Below are positions 1-7,635 of a stretch of 23,580 nt of DNA, one piece after another; position 1 is the stretch's first letter; each line of letters opens with the position of its first letter. Under the pieces are notes generated by a model. That model did not search any database and had not been told where the DNA came from. It saw nothing but the letters and a program-made list of their open reading frames with translations. Both the position numbers and the translations under genes were made by a program. This stretch comes from W11650 sp963550755 (lineage in GTDB: Bacteria > Bacillota > Clostridia > Lachnospirales > Vallitaleaceae), in contig CAUVDV010000016.1 in assembly GCA_963550755.1 (NCBI GenBank), forward strand, positions 1 through 23,580. Reading direction: 5' to 3'.

Positions 1-17
1 AGAACTTAAGTGATGGT

Positions 18-560
18 ATGTTGCTCTATCACGGAAGCTACATGGTAGTGGATACGCCTGATTTAGCCAAGTGTGCTGAAAAGAAGGATTTTGGGAAAGG
101 ATTTTACCTAACTACTAAGAAGCAGGCAGAGAACTTTATCCGGCCATCGATTAAAAAAGCAATAGCACAAGGTTTGATTCCGGAAAACCAAAGATTTGGA
201 TATGTATCGGTATTTAAATATTATGAAAAGAAAGATATATCCAAGTTTACATATGAAAATGCGGATGCGGATTGGCTGCACTGCGTTGTCGGTCATAGAA
301 AAAAGAATACATTTTCAGCAATTGTTGATAGCATGAAGGACTACGATATTGTGGCAGGGAAAATAGCAAATGATAGAACCAATATTACAATTACAACTTA
401 TTTGGTTGGTGGTTACGGAGCGATGGGAAGTGAGTTGGCAGATAAAGCCTGCATAAACCAGCTGATTCCGGAAAGGTTAAAGGATCAGTACTGTTTCAGA
501 ACGAATGAGGCTTTTGAGTGTATTTCATTCGTGGAAAGTGAGAAGATATGGATAAGATAG
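18..560 (+). CDS. DUF3990 family protein, ADP-ribosyltransferase-like
   Basis: 180 residues with no signal peptide or membrane segment, so cytoplasmic. Three blocks match the DUF3990 family as I know it: LYHGS near the N terminus (H5-G6-S7), DFGKGFYLTT at residues 24-33, and QYCFRTNEAFECISF from residue 157. DUF3990 is, to my knowledge, grouped with the ADP-ribosyltransferase fold, in which an early H/R, a central Y and a late polar residue shape the NAD site. H5, Y30 and Q157/E164 are candidates. Target and activity are unknown; a toxin role is inference. The ATG has only a weak ribosome site. No in-frame stop lies between position 3 and the ATG, so a longer protein starting outside the window is possible. 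Alternatively an upstream gene ends at the TGA at 11-13. The gene overlaps the next one by 13 bases. The stretch is AT-richer than the rest of the window. Confidence 0.75.
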   Translation: MLLYHGSYMVVDTPDLAKCAEKKDFGKGFYLTTKKQAENFIRPSIKKAIAQGLIPENQRFGYVSVFKYYEKKDISKFTYENADADWLHCVVGHRKKNTFSAIVDSMKDYDIVAGKIANDRTNITITTYLVGGYGAMGSELADKACINQLIPERLKDQYCFRTNEAFECISFVESEKIWIR

Positions 561-775
561 AAACAGTTATGGAAGAGCAGAAAAAATTTGCAATCGATGC
601 AATTGTGACCTTAGCGGTGGATGAGATTTCTCTTGAAACAGGAGAGGATGTCATGGCGATACTTCCCAATTTTATAGCATCAAAAACAGCAGAGATACTT
701 TATGATGAATCTTCAAAGCTTTGGTGGAATGGGCCTGCATATATTGCAGAAATGTACTTGGCAGAGAAAAAATAA
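548..775 (+). CDS. small acidic protein coupled to the DUF3990 gene (putative antitoxin or partner)
   Basis: 75 residues, no membrane segment, predicted mostly helical. The ATG lies inside the end of the DUF3990 gene (13-base overlap) behind a GAAAGTGAGAAG ribosome site, an arrangement that favours translational coupling. Visible features are a helical, Glu-rich first half and a C-terminal block LYDESSKLWWNGPAYIAEMY with paired tryptophans. I recall similar small proteins beside DUF3990 genes in clostridia, and another family, DUF3791, that also sits there. I cannot say firmly that this one is DUF3791. By position and size it could be the antitoxin or immunity partner; this is inference. Composition matches the AT-rich DUF3990 gene, so the two probably travelled together. 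Confidence 0.65.
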   Translation: MDKIETVMEEQKKFAIDAIVTLAVDEISLETGEDVMAILPNFIASKTAEILYDESSKLWWNGPAYIAEMYLAEKK

Positions 776-868
776 TTAAGAGAAAAATAGGTTAACGATG
801 TGCCAAAATTAATCAGCTTTGGGGCATCTAAGAGCGAAAAAAGAATAACCGAAAAAGAAAAACAAACT

Positions 869-896
869 TTTACCGGAGTACCTTTTATGATATAAT
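869..896 (+). promoter_or_regulatory. Promoter of the Ser/Thr kinase gene (extended -10)
   Basis: TATAAT at 891-896 is preceded by TG one base upstream (TGATATAAT), an extended -10. A partial -35, TTTACC, lies at 869-874 with a 16-base spacer. The expected start near 903 leaves a leader of about 80 bases before the kinase ATG. The promoter separates the kinase from the DUF3990 module. Confidence 0.6.
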
Positions 897-982
897 CGGG
901 GTGTAAGGACATATAGAAATAGGAGAGTTATTACACAAAACAGAGAAACGAGGCGGTCAGCCTCAAGGGAAGGGAGAGAAAA

Positions 983-3298
983 ATGTATCAGGAGTATTTA
1001 ATTATTGGTATTAGCTTTGTTGGTGTGGCGATTATTTTAGCGCTGATTGGGCTGTTTTCCGGCCGAAAAAAGGATAAGCCGGCCGAAACTGCCAAGCTGC
1101 CGGACAGGCCGCAGCCAAGCTTAGATGAAACACAAACGGTTTACACTGGGCCGGAGCAGTCGGCGGAGTCGCTGGCCGAAACGGTAGCGATGGATTTGGA
1201 GCGGACACAAACAGTAATTCAAAGCGGAGAGCCGTCCGCACTGGGCGGCAGCAAAACCGCTTCCGGGCGGAAAAAGTATCAGGCTTTGCAGGCCGGTGCA
1301 GTCGTTAACGAGCGCTACCGGGTGGAAAAGGTCTTAGGCGAAGGCGCGCAGGGCAGCGTTTATGTTTGTACTAATATCGAACTGGGCAATATGTGGGCGA
1401 TGAAGCACTTTCAGGGCGGCTTGAATGAAAAAGACATTTTAGTCAAGCTAAACCATATTTCCCTGCCCAAGATTGCCGATGTTTTCACTGACGGCGATGA
1501 CCGATATATTGTGGAAAGCTTTGTTGAGGGTTCGCCGCTCCATAAGTTTGCCGAGGCGCATAAGCAGGACTTAAATGAGGACTTAGCCATCAGCTTTATG
1601 ATTCAGCTGACGGAGGCTTTGAATTATATTCATCGGCAATCGATTATTCACATGGATATTAAGCCGCAGAATATCATTATTACCGAAGACTTCAAAGCGA
1701 TTTTAATTGACTTTGGAATTGCTTCTTTAAAAGACGGTGAAAAAGCCAAGACCTATGAAATCAGAGGGTATACGCCCAGCTTTGCTTCACCCGAGCAAAA
1801 GGCTTTTCGCAATGATATTGACGAACGAACCGATATTTTCAGCTTAGGCGTAACGATTGCTTATATTTTTAAGGAAAGTACGATCAGTAAGGATTTTGCT
1901 GCCATTTTGAATCAATGTATGGCGGAAAACAAGGAAATGCGCTTCAGCGATGTCAAGGTGCTGAATCAGCGTTTGATCCAGCTGCAAAAGCAAAAGATTG
2001 AAGCCTTGCAGCGCCGGGCGCGTAACCGCCTGATGCGGCGGCTGTCCATTCCGCTGGTGCTGGTCGGTATCGCCAGCCTTGGCTGGTACGGCTATATGCA
2101 GTATCGGGAAAGTAATTCAGAATTGATTTTGCCGCAAATGGATTATATTTTATCCGAGCAAAAGGAAATGCCGGTTTCGGTTTTGCAGCGCTATGCCGAC
2201 GGCAAGGAGAGAATTTTAGCGGATAAATGGCTGAACTGGCAGTCACAGGATCCGAATATAGCGGTTTTGGAAAACGGCGTGATCTTAGCGAAAAATGCCG
2301 GTCAAACCATTTTAGAAGGAAGTTATTATAATAAGAAGCTTACGATCCCGATCACGGTTGAAGCCGGAGTTTTGGGTGTGGATATCTCGCTGAAATACAG
2401 CAAGACCGCCCGGACGGATGTTTATGCTGGAACGGGTGACAGGGACAGCGTGGATGGAAAACTGGCGGCGGCCGCTTTTTTCGAGCCGCGCAGCTTAGCG
2501 GACTGGAAGGGCGATAAGTACGTTGTCGACGGCGATTTGCGGGAGATTAAGGACGATCAGGTCAGCACCTATGATTTGGATGTTTTAACCCCGGATGTGG
2601 TCAAAGCCGGTCAGGATGGCTTATATCTGTCCGTTAAACCGTGGCAGGACGGCGATGAGATTTGGCTGGCGGTTTTCCGCTTAGACCCGCAGGCGCAGGA
2701 GCTGACGGAAGCTTTTTCCTTACCGGCGGCGTTTCAGGAGATCAGCGACTTTTTGCCGGCGGAAAAAGGAATTTACTTTCTGCTGACCGATTATATTGAA
2801 GGCAAAACGAATGTTTGCTTCTATGATTATCAAACCGAAGAAATCAGCGTTTTGCTGGAAGGGCAGGACGAAATGACAGCGATTAGCCAAACCGATGACG
2901 GCGCGATTTATTTGGCGCAGCCGAAGAATAATATGATTTACCGGTACAACGAACAGGCGGCCGAGAAGCTGGAGTACTTCGCCGGCGCTAAGTTTGAAAA
3001 GGACTTTGTGGACGGGGCGACACCGAAGTTTTATCAGCCGCTGGCATTGACCACCGATGGCAAAAATCTGTATGTTTGGGATTATCATATGCTGCGTAAG
3101 ATTATGATAGATAATGGCGTGATTACCGATACCGTCAGTCTGTCAGGGCAAGCCGATCAGGAGGATGAGGAGAAACTCACCGGCGCGGCCTATGAAGTTA
3201 GTTATTCGTATTCGGAAAAAGCCGGAATCAGCTATATTGACGGCAAGGTTTATATTTGCCAGCCGAATTCTGCTTATATTCGGGTGGTTGAAGAATAA
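983..3298 (+). CDS. Membrane Ser/Thr protein kinase with Big2-like and NHL-like extracellular domain
   Basis: 771 residues. A first membrane helix (about 5-27) is followed by a linker with two TQTV motifs. The Hanks-type kinase domain (about 110-335) has the glycine loop GEGAQGSVY (G119), AMK (K141), candidate helix-C E149, catalytic loop HMDIKPQN (D225), DFG (D243) and SPE (E271). The usual R of HRD is M224, so this is a non-RD kinase. The stretch between K141 and E149 is short. A second membrane helix (about 355-375) leads to an outside region. That region begins with a Big2-like Ig fold (about 385-460, with WQSQDPNIAVLENGVILAKNAG), then NHL-like propeller repeats (AGTGDRDSVDGKLAAAAFFEP near the start and FAGAKFEKDFVDG near the end). 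No PASTA repeats. It probably senses an envelope signal and phosphorylates cytoplasmic proteins; ligand and substrates are unknown. The start has a good site, AAGGGAAGGGAG. Confidence 0.88.
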   Translation: MYQEYLIIGISFVGVAIILALIGLFSGRKKDKPAETAKLPDRPQPSLDETQTVYTGPEQSAESLAETVAMDLERTQTVIQSGEPSALGGSKTASGRKKYQALQAGAVVNERYRVEKVLGEGAQGSVYVCTNIELGNMWAMKHFQGGLNEKDILVKLNHISLPKIADVFTDGDDRYIVESFVEGSPLHKFAEAHKQDLNEDLAISFMIQLTEALNYIHRQSIIHMDIKPQNIIITEDFKAILIDFGIASLKDGEKAKTYEIRGYTPSFASPEQKAFRNDIDERTDIFSLGVTIAYIFKESTISKDFAAILNQCMAENKEMRFSDVKVLNQRLIQLQKQKIEALQRRARNRLMRRLSIPLVLVGIASLGWYGYMQYRESNSELILPQMDYILSEQKEMPVSVLQRYADGKERILADKWLNWQSQDPNIAVLENGVILAKNAGQTILEGSYYNKKLTIPITVEAGVLGVDISLKYSKTARTDVYAGTGDRDSVDGKLAAAAFFEPRSLADWKGDKYVVDGDLREIKDDQVSTYDLDVLTPDVVKAGQDGLYLSVKPWQDGDEIWLAVFRLDPQAQELTEAFSLPAAFQEISDFLPAEKGIYFLLTDYIEGKTNVCFYDYQTEEISVLLEGQDEMTAISQTDDGAIYLAQPKNNMIYRYNEQAAEKLEYFAGAKFEKDFVDGATPKFYQPLALTTDGKNLYVWDYHMLRKIMIDNGVITDTVSLSGQADQEDEEKLTGAAYEVSYSYSEKAGISYIDGKVYICQPNSAYIRVVEE

Positions 3299-3498
3299 GG
3301 AACGGGTTTTCATGCCGACAGATGGCTGGGAATTTGGCTGCGGGCGAGGGGGTGCATCCTCTTTCGCCGGCTGGCCGCAAAATGGCAGAGCGGCAAGGCT
3401 TGGGATTGACGCAAAAGCTTTATCAGAGGCGATTTGCGGACAATGGAGCTGGACGGTGACAGCCGGATAAAAGGGACGTATTCACATAAGAATATTGA

Positions 3499-3525
3499 GG
3501 AATGGGAACAAGCCATTCCTTTTTT
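3499..3525 (+). terminator. Intrinsic terminator or attenuator between the kinase and GNAT genes
   Basis: The stem GGAATGG (3499-3505) pairs with CCATTCC (3513-3519) across a 7-base loop and is followed by six T (3520-3525). It ends the kinase transcript or, since the GNAT ribosome site begins at 3529, regulates read-through into the GNAT gene. There is no room for a promoter between the T run and the ATG. Confidence 0.7.
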
Positions 3526-3539
3526 AGTAAGGAGGAAAT

Positions 3540-4091
3540 ATGTCTGATCATTTTTTTAAGCCAAGCGGAACGCGCTCGGCGGAACAGGGAAAAGTACGGC
3601 TGGCGCGGGCGGAGGATTTGCCGGCGGTTATGAATCTTTACGCGCAGGCGCGGGATAGCATGGCGGCCGCCGGCAATCCCACGCAGTGGAGCGGCGGCTA
3701 TCCGCCGGAAGCCCTTTTAAAGGAAGATATTCAGCAGCGGCGACTGTATGTTATGGAGCGGGAAAGCGGCCTGTACGGAGTGTTTGCCTTCCTTTTGGGG
3801 GAGGATCCGACCTATCAGCAAATTGATGGCAGCTGGCGGGATTTATCGGCTTACGGAACGATTCACCGGCTGGCCGGGAGGGCCGGCGTCTCCGGTGTTT
3901 TTACCGACTGTCTGGCCTTTTGCCGGGAAAAGTGCAGGCATTTGCGGGCGGATACGCATCGCGATAACCATATTATGCAGCATTTGCTGACAAAGCATGG
4001 TTTTGTTTTTTGCGGCATCATTTATGTGGCGGACGGCAGTCCGCGGCTGGCGTATGAAAGCAGCGGGGATGGGGTGCATAACGGAGATTAA
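3540..4091 (+). CDS. GNAT family N-acetyltransferase
   Basis: 183 residues, cytoplasmic. From residue 20 the protein follows the GNAT order: VRLARAEDLPAVMNLY at the start, then a central strand. The acetyl-CoA loop region is around RLAGRAGVSG (about 107-116), and the C-terminal block HRDNHIMQHLLTKHGF ends in a strand with GIIYVADG. This pattern is common in clostridial GNAT proteins of unknown substrate. It would move an acetyl group from acetyl-CoA to an amine on a small molecule or protein; the substrate cannot be read from the sequence. AAGGAGG four bases before the ATG is a strong ribosome site, placed directly behind a terminator-like hairpin. A weak possible promoter (GTGACA, 17 bases, TATTCA) lies at 3456-3484. 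The first ~18 residues are a poorly conserved tail. Confidence 0.85.
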   Translation: MSDHFFKPSGTRSAEQGKVRLARAEDLPAVMNLYAQARDSMAAAGNPTQWSGGYPPEALLKEDIQQRRLYVMERESGLYGVFAFLLGEDPTYQQIDGSWRDLSAYGTIHRLAGRAGVSGVFTDCLAFCREKCRHLRADTHRDNHIMQHLLTKHGFVFCGIIYVADGSPRLAYESSGDGVHNGD

Positions 4092-4128
4092 AAATACATT
4101 ACAAAAGCATGAGAAAAGCCGATAATTC

Positions 4129-4157
4129 TGGACAGGAACCAGCATGGGGTGTATAAT
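4129..4157 (+). promoter_or_regulatory. Sigma-A-type promoter of the flotillin gene
   Basis: TGGACA (4129-4134, five of six consensus bases), a 17-base spacer, then TATAAT (4152-4157, exact). The predicted start near 4164 leaves a leader of about 100 bases before the flotillin ATG. No terminator separates the GNAT gene from it. Confidence 0.8.
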
Positions 4158-4260
4158 TTAATTGAGTTAAAAACTTGACTAACTGCTTTGCCTTAATGCG
4201 TTAAGCAGCGGAGCAGGGGGTCGAACTGCAACCAAGCAGCAGCAAGAAAGGAGCAAAAAA

Positions 4261-5769
4261 ATGAATGGAATTTTACAAAGCATGCCGTTACTGCTTCAGA
4301 ACGTTGTGTTAAAGGGTATGCCGATTATCCTTTTAGTAGTGCTTGGCATCCTTGTGTTAGTGCTGGGATATGTCAAAGCGCCGCCGGACAGAGCGTTTAT
4401 TATTTCTGGTCTGGGCAAAAAAGGCCGGATTTTAATTGGCCGGGCAGGGATTAAGGTGCCGTTTTTTGAAAGGCTGGATCGCCTGTATTTGGGGCAGATT
4501 ACCGTTGACATCAAAACCGAGCAGAGCGTGCCGACCAATGATTTTATTAACGTCAACGTTGACGCCGTGGCTAAGGTCAGGATTTATAACAATCCAGAGG
4601 GGTTGCAGCTGGCGGCTAAGAACTTTTTAAATAAAAATCCCAAGGACATCGCCAGTGATTTGCAGGACAGCTTGCAGGGCAATATGAGAGAAATCATCGG
4701 TACCTTGTCGCTCAAGGGCATTAACACCGACCGGGACAGCTTTTCCGATCAGGTTATGCTCAAGGCGTCTAAGGATATGGAAAAGCTGGGCATTGAAATC
4801 TTGTCCTGCAACATTCAAAACGTCACCGATGAAAACGGCTTGATTAAAGATTTGGGTGCGGACAACACGGCGCTGATTAAGCGCAACGCCGCCATTGCCA
4901 AAGCGCAGGCGGAAAGAGATGTTCAGATCGCGCAGGCCGAGGCTAACAGCAAGTCAAATGAAGCTAGAGTATCGGCCGAAGCCGAAATTGCCAAGCGCAA
5001 CAATGAGCTGGATATTAAAAAGTCGGAGCTGAAAATTTTAGCCGATATTAAAAAAGCTGAAGCTGACGCTGCCTATAAAGTGCAGGAACAGGAACAGCAA
5101 AAAATCATTGAAACCGTTACCGTGGATGCGCAGATTGCCAGAACCGAGCGGGAATCGGAGCTGCGCCGGCAGGAGGTTGAGGTTAAAAAGCAAAAGTTAG
5201 ACGCCGAGATCCGGGCGCAGGCCGACGCCGAGCGCTACCGGGAGGAGCAGCAGGCCGAGGCGCTGCTGTTTAAGCGGAAAAAAGACGCCGAAGCCAGACT
5301 GTACGATGAGCAAAGGCATGCCGAAGCGGAAAAAGCCAAGGCCGATGCGTTCCGTTTCCAGAGAGAACAGGAAGCAGCCGGTGTCAGAGCGGTTGGTTTA
5401 GCCGAGGCGGAAGCGATCGAAGCTAAGCTTTTGGCGGAAGCTAAGGGTATTGCCGAGAAGGCCGAAGCCATGAAGCAATACGGCGAGGCGGCTATTATCG
5501 AGATGATCGTTAAGGCCTTGCCGGAGATTGCCCAGAACGTGGCGGCGCCGCTGAGTAAGGTGGATAAGATTACGATGTACGGCGACGGCAACAATACCAA
5601 GCTTTTAAAAGACATTGTTGAGGGCACTACCCAAGTGACCGACGGCATTGCCTCGGGTATGGGACTGGATGTCAAGGCCTTGATTTCCGGATTTTTAGGC
5701 GGTAAAGCATCTGTTATCGGCGGAAAGCCGGAGCCGGCAGAAAATCAGGGAGAAAATCCGGTGCAGTAA
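4261..5769 (+). CDS. floT: Flotillin (SPFH domain membrane scaffold protein)
   Basis: 502 residues, close to the length of Bacillus FloT/YuaG (about 509). An N-terminal hydrophobic segment (about 18-37) is followed by an SPFH domain (roughly 40-230, with PPDRAFIISG and VPTNDFINVNVDAVAKV). A long charged helical region (roughly 200-430) follows, rich in Ala-Glu and Lys repeats such as AEAEAIEAKLLAEAKG. The C-terminal end, from KALPEIAQNVAAPLSKVDKI, resembles the flotillin tail. Flotillins form large oligomers on the inner face of the membrane and organise rigid lipid domains; bacterial ones affect signalling and secretion complexes. The usual NfeD partner is not next to it. Its neighbour, a membrane kinase, could be a client, but that is inference. 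Ribosome site AAAGGAG is well placed; promoter and terminator make it a single-gene unit. Confidence 0.9.
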   Translation: MNGILQSMPLLLQNVVLKGMPIILLVVLGILVLVLGYVKAPPDRAFIISGLGKKGRILIGRAGIKVPFFERLDRLYLGQITVDIKTEQSVPTNDFINVNVDAVAKVRIYNNPEGLQLAAKNFLNKNPKDIASDLQDSLQGNMREIIGTLSLKGINTDRDSFSDQVMLKASKDMEKLGIEILSCNIQNVTDENGLIKDLGADNTALIKRNAAIAKAQAERDVQIAQAEANSKSNEARVSAEAEIAKRNNELDIKKSELKILADIKKAEADAAYKVQEQEQQKIIETVTVDAQIARTERESELRRQEVEVKKQKLDAEIRAQADAERYREEQQAEALLFKRKKDAEARLYDEQRHAEAEKAKADAFRFQREQEAAGVRAVGLAEAEAIEAKLLAEAKGIAEKAEAMKQYGEAAIIEMIVKALPEIAQNVAAPLSKVDKITMYGDGNNTKLLKDIVEGTTQVTDGIASGMGLDVKALISGFLGGKASVIGGKPEPAENQGENPVQ

Positions 5770-5800
5770 GCGGGAAATAATAACTTAATTTTGACCTGCG

Positions 5801-5966
5801 AAAAGAGGCAGTCTTTCCGAGTCATATATGGTGAAAGGCTTTGCTTTCTCTGCTTGCGCGGCAGCCGTCAGGCCCAAAAAGGAAGTCTTTTGGTGAGTCA
5901 TAAATACGGCATTTGCTTTTTGGAATCACTTAGGTAAAAAAGACAGTTCCGGCTGCGCCAAAGCAG
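5801..5966 (+). repeat. Imperfect direct repeat with flanking inverted repeat, possible structured RNA
   Basis: Copy A (5801-5848) and copy B (5876-5921) share, in order, an A-rich lead, GTCTTT, GAGTCATA and a GGC(A)TTTGCTTT block, about 75 bases apart. A partial third lead occurs at 5936-5949. Between and after the copies, CTGCTTGCGCGGCAGCCG (5850-5867) and CGGCTGCGCCAAAGCAG (5950-5966) are near-complementary and could close a long stem around copy B. It lies after the flotillin stop and before its terminator, so it would be the 3' part of that transcript. I recognise no known riboswitch or RNA family. A decayed small mobile element is also possible. Confidence 0.45.
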
Positions 5967-5991
5967 GGGAAAGTTGAGTTAAATGGCAGAC

Positions 5992-6031
5992 AAGGCTATG
6001 AGAAATCAAAATGGTTTTTCATAGCCTTTTT
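5992..6031 (+). terminator. Intrinsic terminator of floT
   Basis: AAGGCTATGA (5992-6001) pairs with TCATAGCCTT (6019-6028). The stem continues inward through GAAA/TTTT with one G-T wobble, giving about 14 pairs and a 9-base loop. A short T run (6027-6031) follows. Nothing comparable is seen in the minus direction. Confidence 0.75.
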
Positions 6032-6234
6032 ATGGCGGCTAAATAACAACAGCCATAACTTCATCCGTCCGCGACAAATGCTTGAATGTAATTTTGCGCA
6101 AAAAAAATTGCAGAAATTTGAATTTGTCCTTTTGGTGGTTAAAATCATGCGTTTTGCGAACGGTAAAAGCGATACCATAGAAGGATTTACGGTGCATTTT
6201 GGATGTTCATGCGTGTGCTCGTAGTCCCCGTTGA

Positions 6235-6263
6235 TTGACAGACTTGGCGGTTTTCACTATAAT
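6235..6263 (+). promoter_or_regulatory. Consensus sigma-A promoter of dinB
   Basis: TTGACA (6235-6240) and TATAAT (6258-6263) are both exact, with a 17-base spacer. The dyad TTTAAGCGCTTGAA (6268-6281) lies at the expected start and could be a repressor site. No Gram-positive SOS box (GAAC-N4-GTTC) is seen near it, so control by LexA is not supported from sequence. Confidence 0.85.
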
Positions 6264-6288
6264 GGGTTTAAGCGCTTGAACACAAGAA

Positions 6289-7548
6289 TTGACTGGCAGG
6301 GAGGCGGAGAAAACGAATCAGATTATTATACATGTCGATATGGACGCTTTCTATGCCGCTGTTGAAATGCGCGATAACCCGGCACTGCGGGAAAGACCCT
6401 TGATTATAGGAGCGCTGCCGCATGAGCGCGGTGTAGTGGCGACATGCAGCTATGAGGCGCGCAAGTATGGAGTTCGTTCGGCCATGAATATTAAAGAAGC
6501 GCATCGGCTTTGCCCAAACGGAATTTATATGCATCCGAACTTTGATAAATATAGGGCCGTTTCGGCGCAGCTGCATTCAATCTGGAATGCATACGCTGAA
6601 GCGTCCGAATACATCGCCTTGGATGAGGCGTATCTTGACGTTACCAAAACCGCAGGCAGCTGGGAACGAGCCTGTGCATTTGCCAAAGCAATAAAAAGCC
6701 GAACCATTGTCGAGTTGGGATTGACATGCTCGATTGGCGTGGCATATTCCAAGGCGGCGGCCAAAACGGCCAGCGAGGAAAAGAAACCCGATGGTTACTT
6801 TGAAATCCCCGCGGCAGAGGATTTGGTGAACCTGATCATCGACCGGGATGTGCGCGTTCTGTATACGGTCGGTGCGAAAACAGCGGAAAAGCTGAACAGA
6901 GCAGGGATCTATACGATCCGCCATATCCAGCAGAAGCGGGAGGAAGTCATGCGCCTGTTGGGCAAACAGGGCCGTCTGCTGACGCAATTGGCTTTGGGGA
7001 TTGATGACCGCCGGGTGGTGCCGTATAAACCGGAAGACGCCAAATCCATCAGCCGGGAATTTACCTTTCAAGAGGATGTAAGCGATTATGATTTTTTGCG
7101 GGATACGCTGGCGCTGTTGGCGATCAGCGTGGAGCGGCGGGCGCAAAAGACAGGCCTTTACGGCGAAAGCGTTACGCTGAAGATTACTTATGCCGACAGG
7201 AAAACCATCACCCGTTCCAAAGCCATAGAAACGACGCGCTTGGCCGGGGAAATTTATAAGCGGTCGGCCGAATTACTGGAACAAATCAAGCATAATCCGG
7301 TCAGGCTGATCGGCGTGGGCATCCATCGTTTGACCGGGGAGCAGAATAAGCAGCTGCGGCTTGAAGATTTATTTGCCGATGAAAAATCAGAGCAGGAGAT
7401 CATCAAGGACGCGCTTATGTCTTTGCAGCAGCGTTATGGACTTGATTTCGCCGGCAACCTGGATCGGATTTTTACCGGTGAAACATTGCATAAGACTATT
7501 GAGTACATGAGAAGATACCGCCAGAAAAAGGTGGGCAGGCAGGGATAA
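6289..7548 (+). CDS. dinB: DNA polymerase IV (Y-family translesion polymerase)
   Basis: 419 residues if the TTG at 6289 is used. Y-family motifs are clear: HVDMDAFYAAVE (D17, D19) and ALDEAYLD (D112, E113), which give the metal-binding carboxylates, then YEARKYGVRS in the fingers and KTASEEKKPDG in the palm. A helix-hairpin-helix region around LLGKQGRLLTQLALG and the little-finger domain complete it. The enzyme copies past damaged bases with low fidelity. It would act with the sliding clamp, and the C-terminal tail may hold a clamp-binding motif, but I cannot point to it securely. The start is odd: the TTG has no ribosome site, whereas AGGGAGG at 6298-6304 sits eight bases before an in-frame ACG at 6313. 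That would give the family-typical start (M)NQIIIHVDMDAFYA. The first in-frame ATG, at 6340, is inside the catalytic motif and too late. Confidence 0.92.
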   Translation: MTGREAEKTNQIIIHVDMDAFYAAVEMRDNPALRERPLIIGALPHERGVVATCSYEARKYGVRSAMNIKEAHRLCPNGIYMHPNFDKYRAVSAQLHSIWNAYAEASEYIALDEAYLDVTKTAGSWERACAFAKAIKSRTIVELGLTCSIGVAYSKAAAKTASEEKKPDGYFEIPAAEDLVNLIIDRDVRVLYTVGAKTAEKLNRAGIYTIRHIQQKREEVMRLLGKQGRLLTQLALGIDDRRVVPYKPEDAKSISREFTFQEDVSDYDFLRDTLALLAISVERRAQKTGLYGESVTLKITYADRKTITRSKAIETTRLAGEIYKRSAELLEQIKHNPVRLIGVGIHRLTGEQNKQLRLEDLFADEKSEQEIIKDALMSLQQRYGLDFAGNLDRIFTGETLHKTIEYMRRYRQKKVGRQG

Positions 7549-7635
7549 AATAGGCGGTCTGGCCCCTAAATCCTATACAGGGTTTAACCGGAAAGCGGGA
7601 GGATTTTTCGATTTACTGACGAATGAGGGATGAAA

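Larger units (their letters stand above)
5770..6288 (+). other. 519-base gene-free stretch between floT and dinB
   Basis: No convincing gene on either strand. In order it holds an imperfect repeat element with an inverted pair (5801-5966), the flotillin terminator (5992-6031), a short TATGGC/GCCATA dyad (6031-6057) and an AT-rich stretch without recognisable motifs to about 6234. The dinB promoter (6235-6263) and a dyad near its start complete it. The short minus-strand reading frame at 5996-6178 lacks a ribosome site and any family features. Confidence 0.7.

Noticed and set aside
2720..3088. Minus-strand open frame inside the kinase gene
   Set aside because: It has no ribosome site or family features and lies fully within a well-supported gene with matching codon pattern on the other strand.
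3312..3470. Short frame after the kinase, MPTDGWEFGCG and onward
   Set aside because: It has a weak ribosome site and low-complexity Gly/Ala-rich content, with nothing recognisable.
6577..7146. 189-codon minus-strand frame inside dinB
   Set aside because: It is the antisense shadow of conserved polymerase motifs and shows no independent signals.
7549..7635. TAAATCC/GGGTTTA dyad between dinB and the regulator as a terminator
   Set aside because: The stem is short with a wobble and no T run follows, so termination is not supported.
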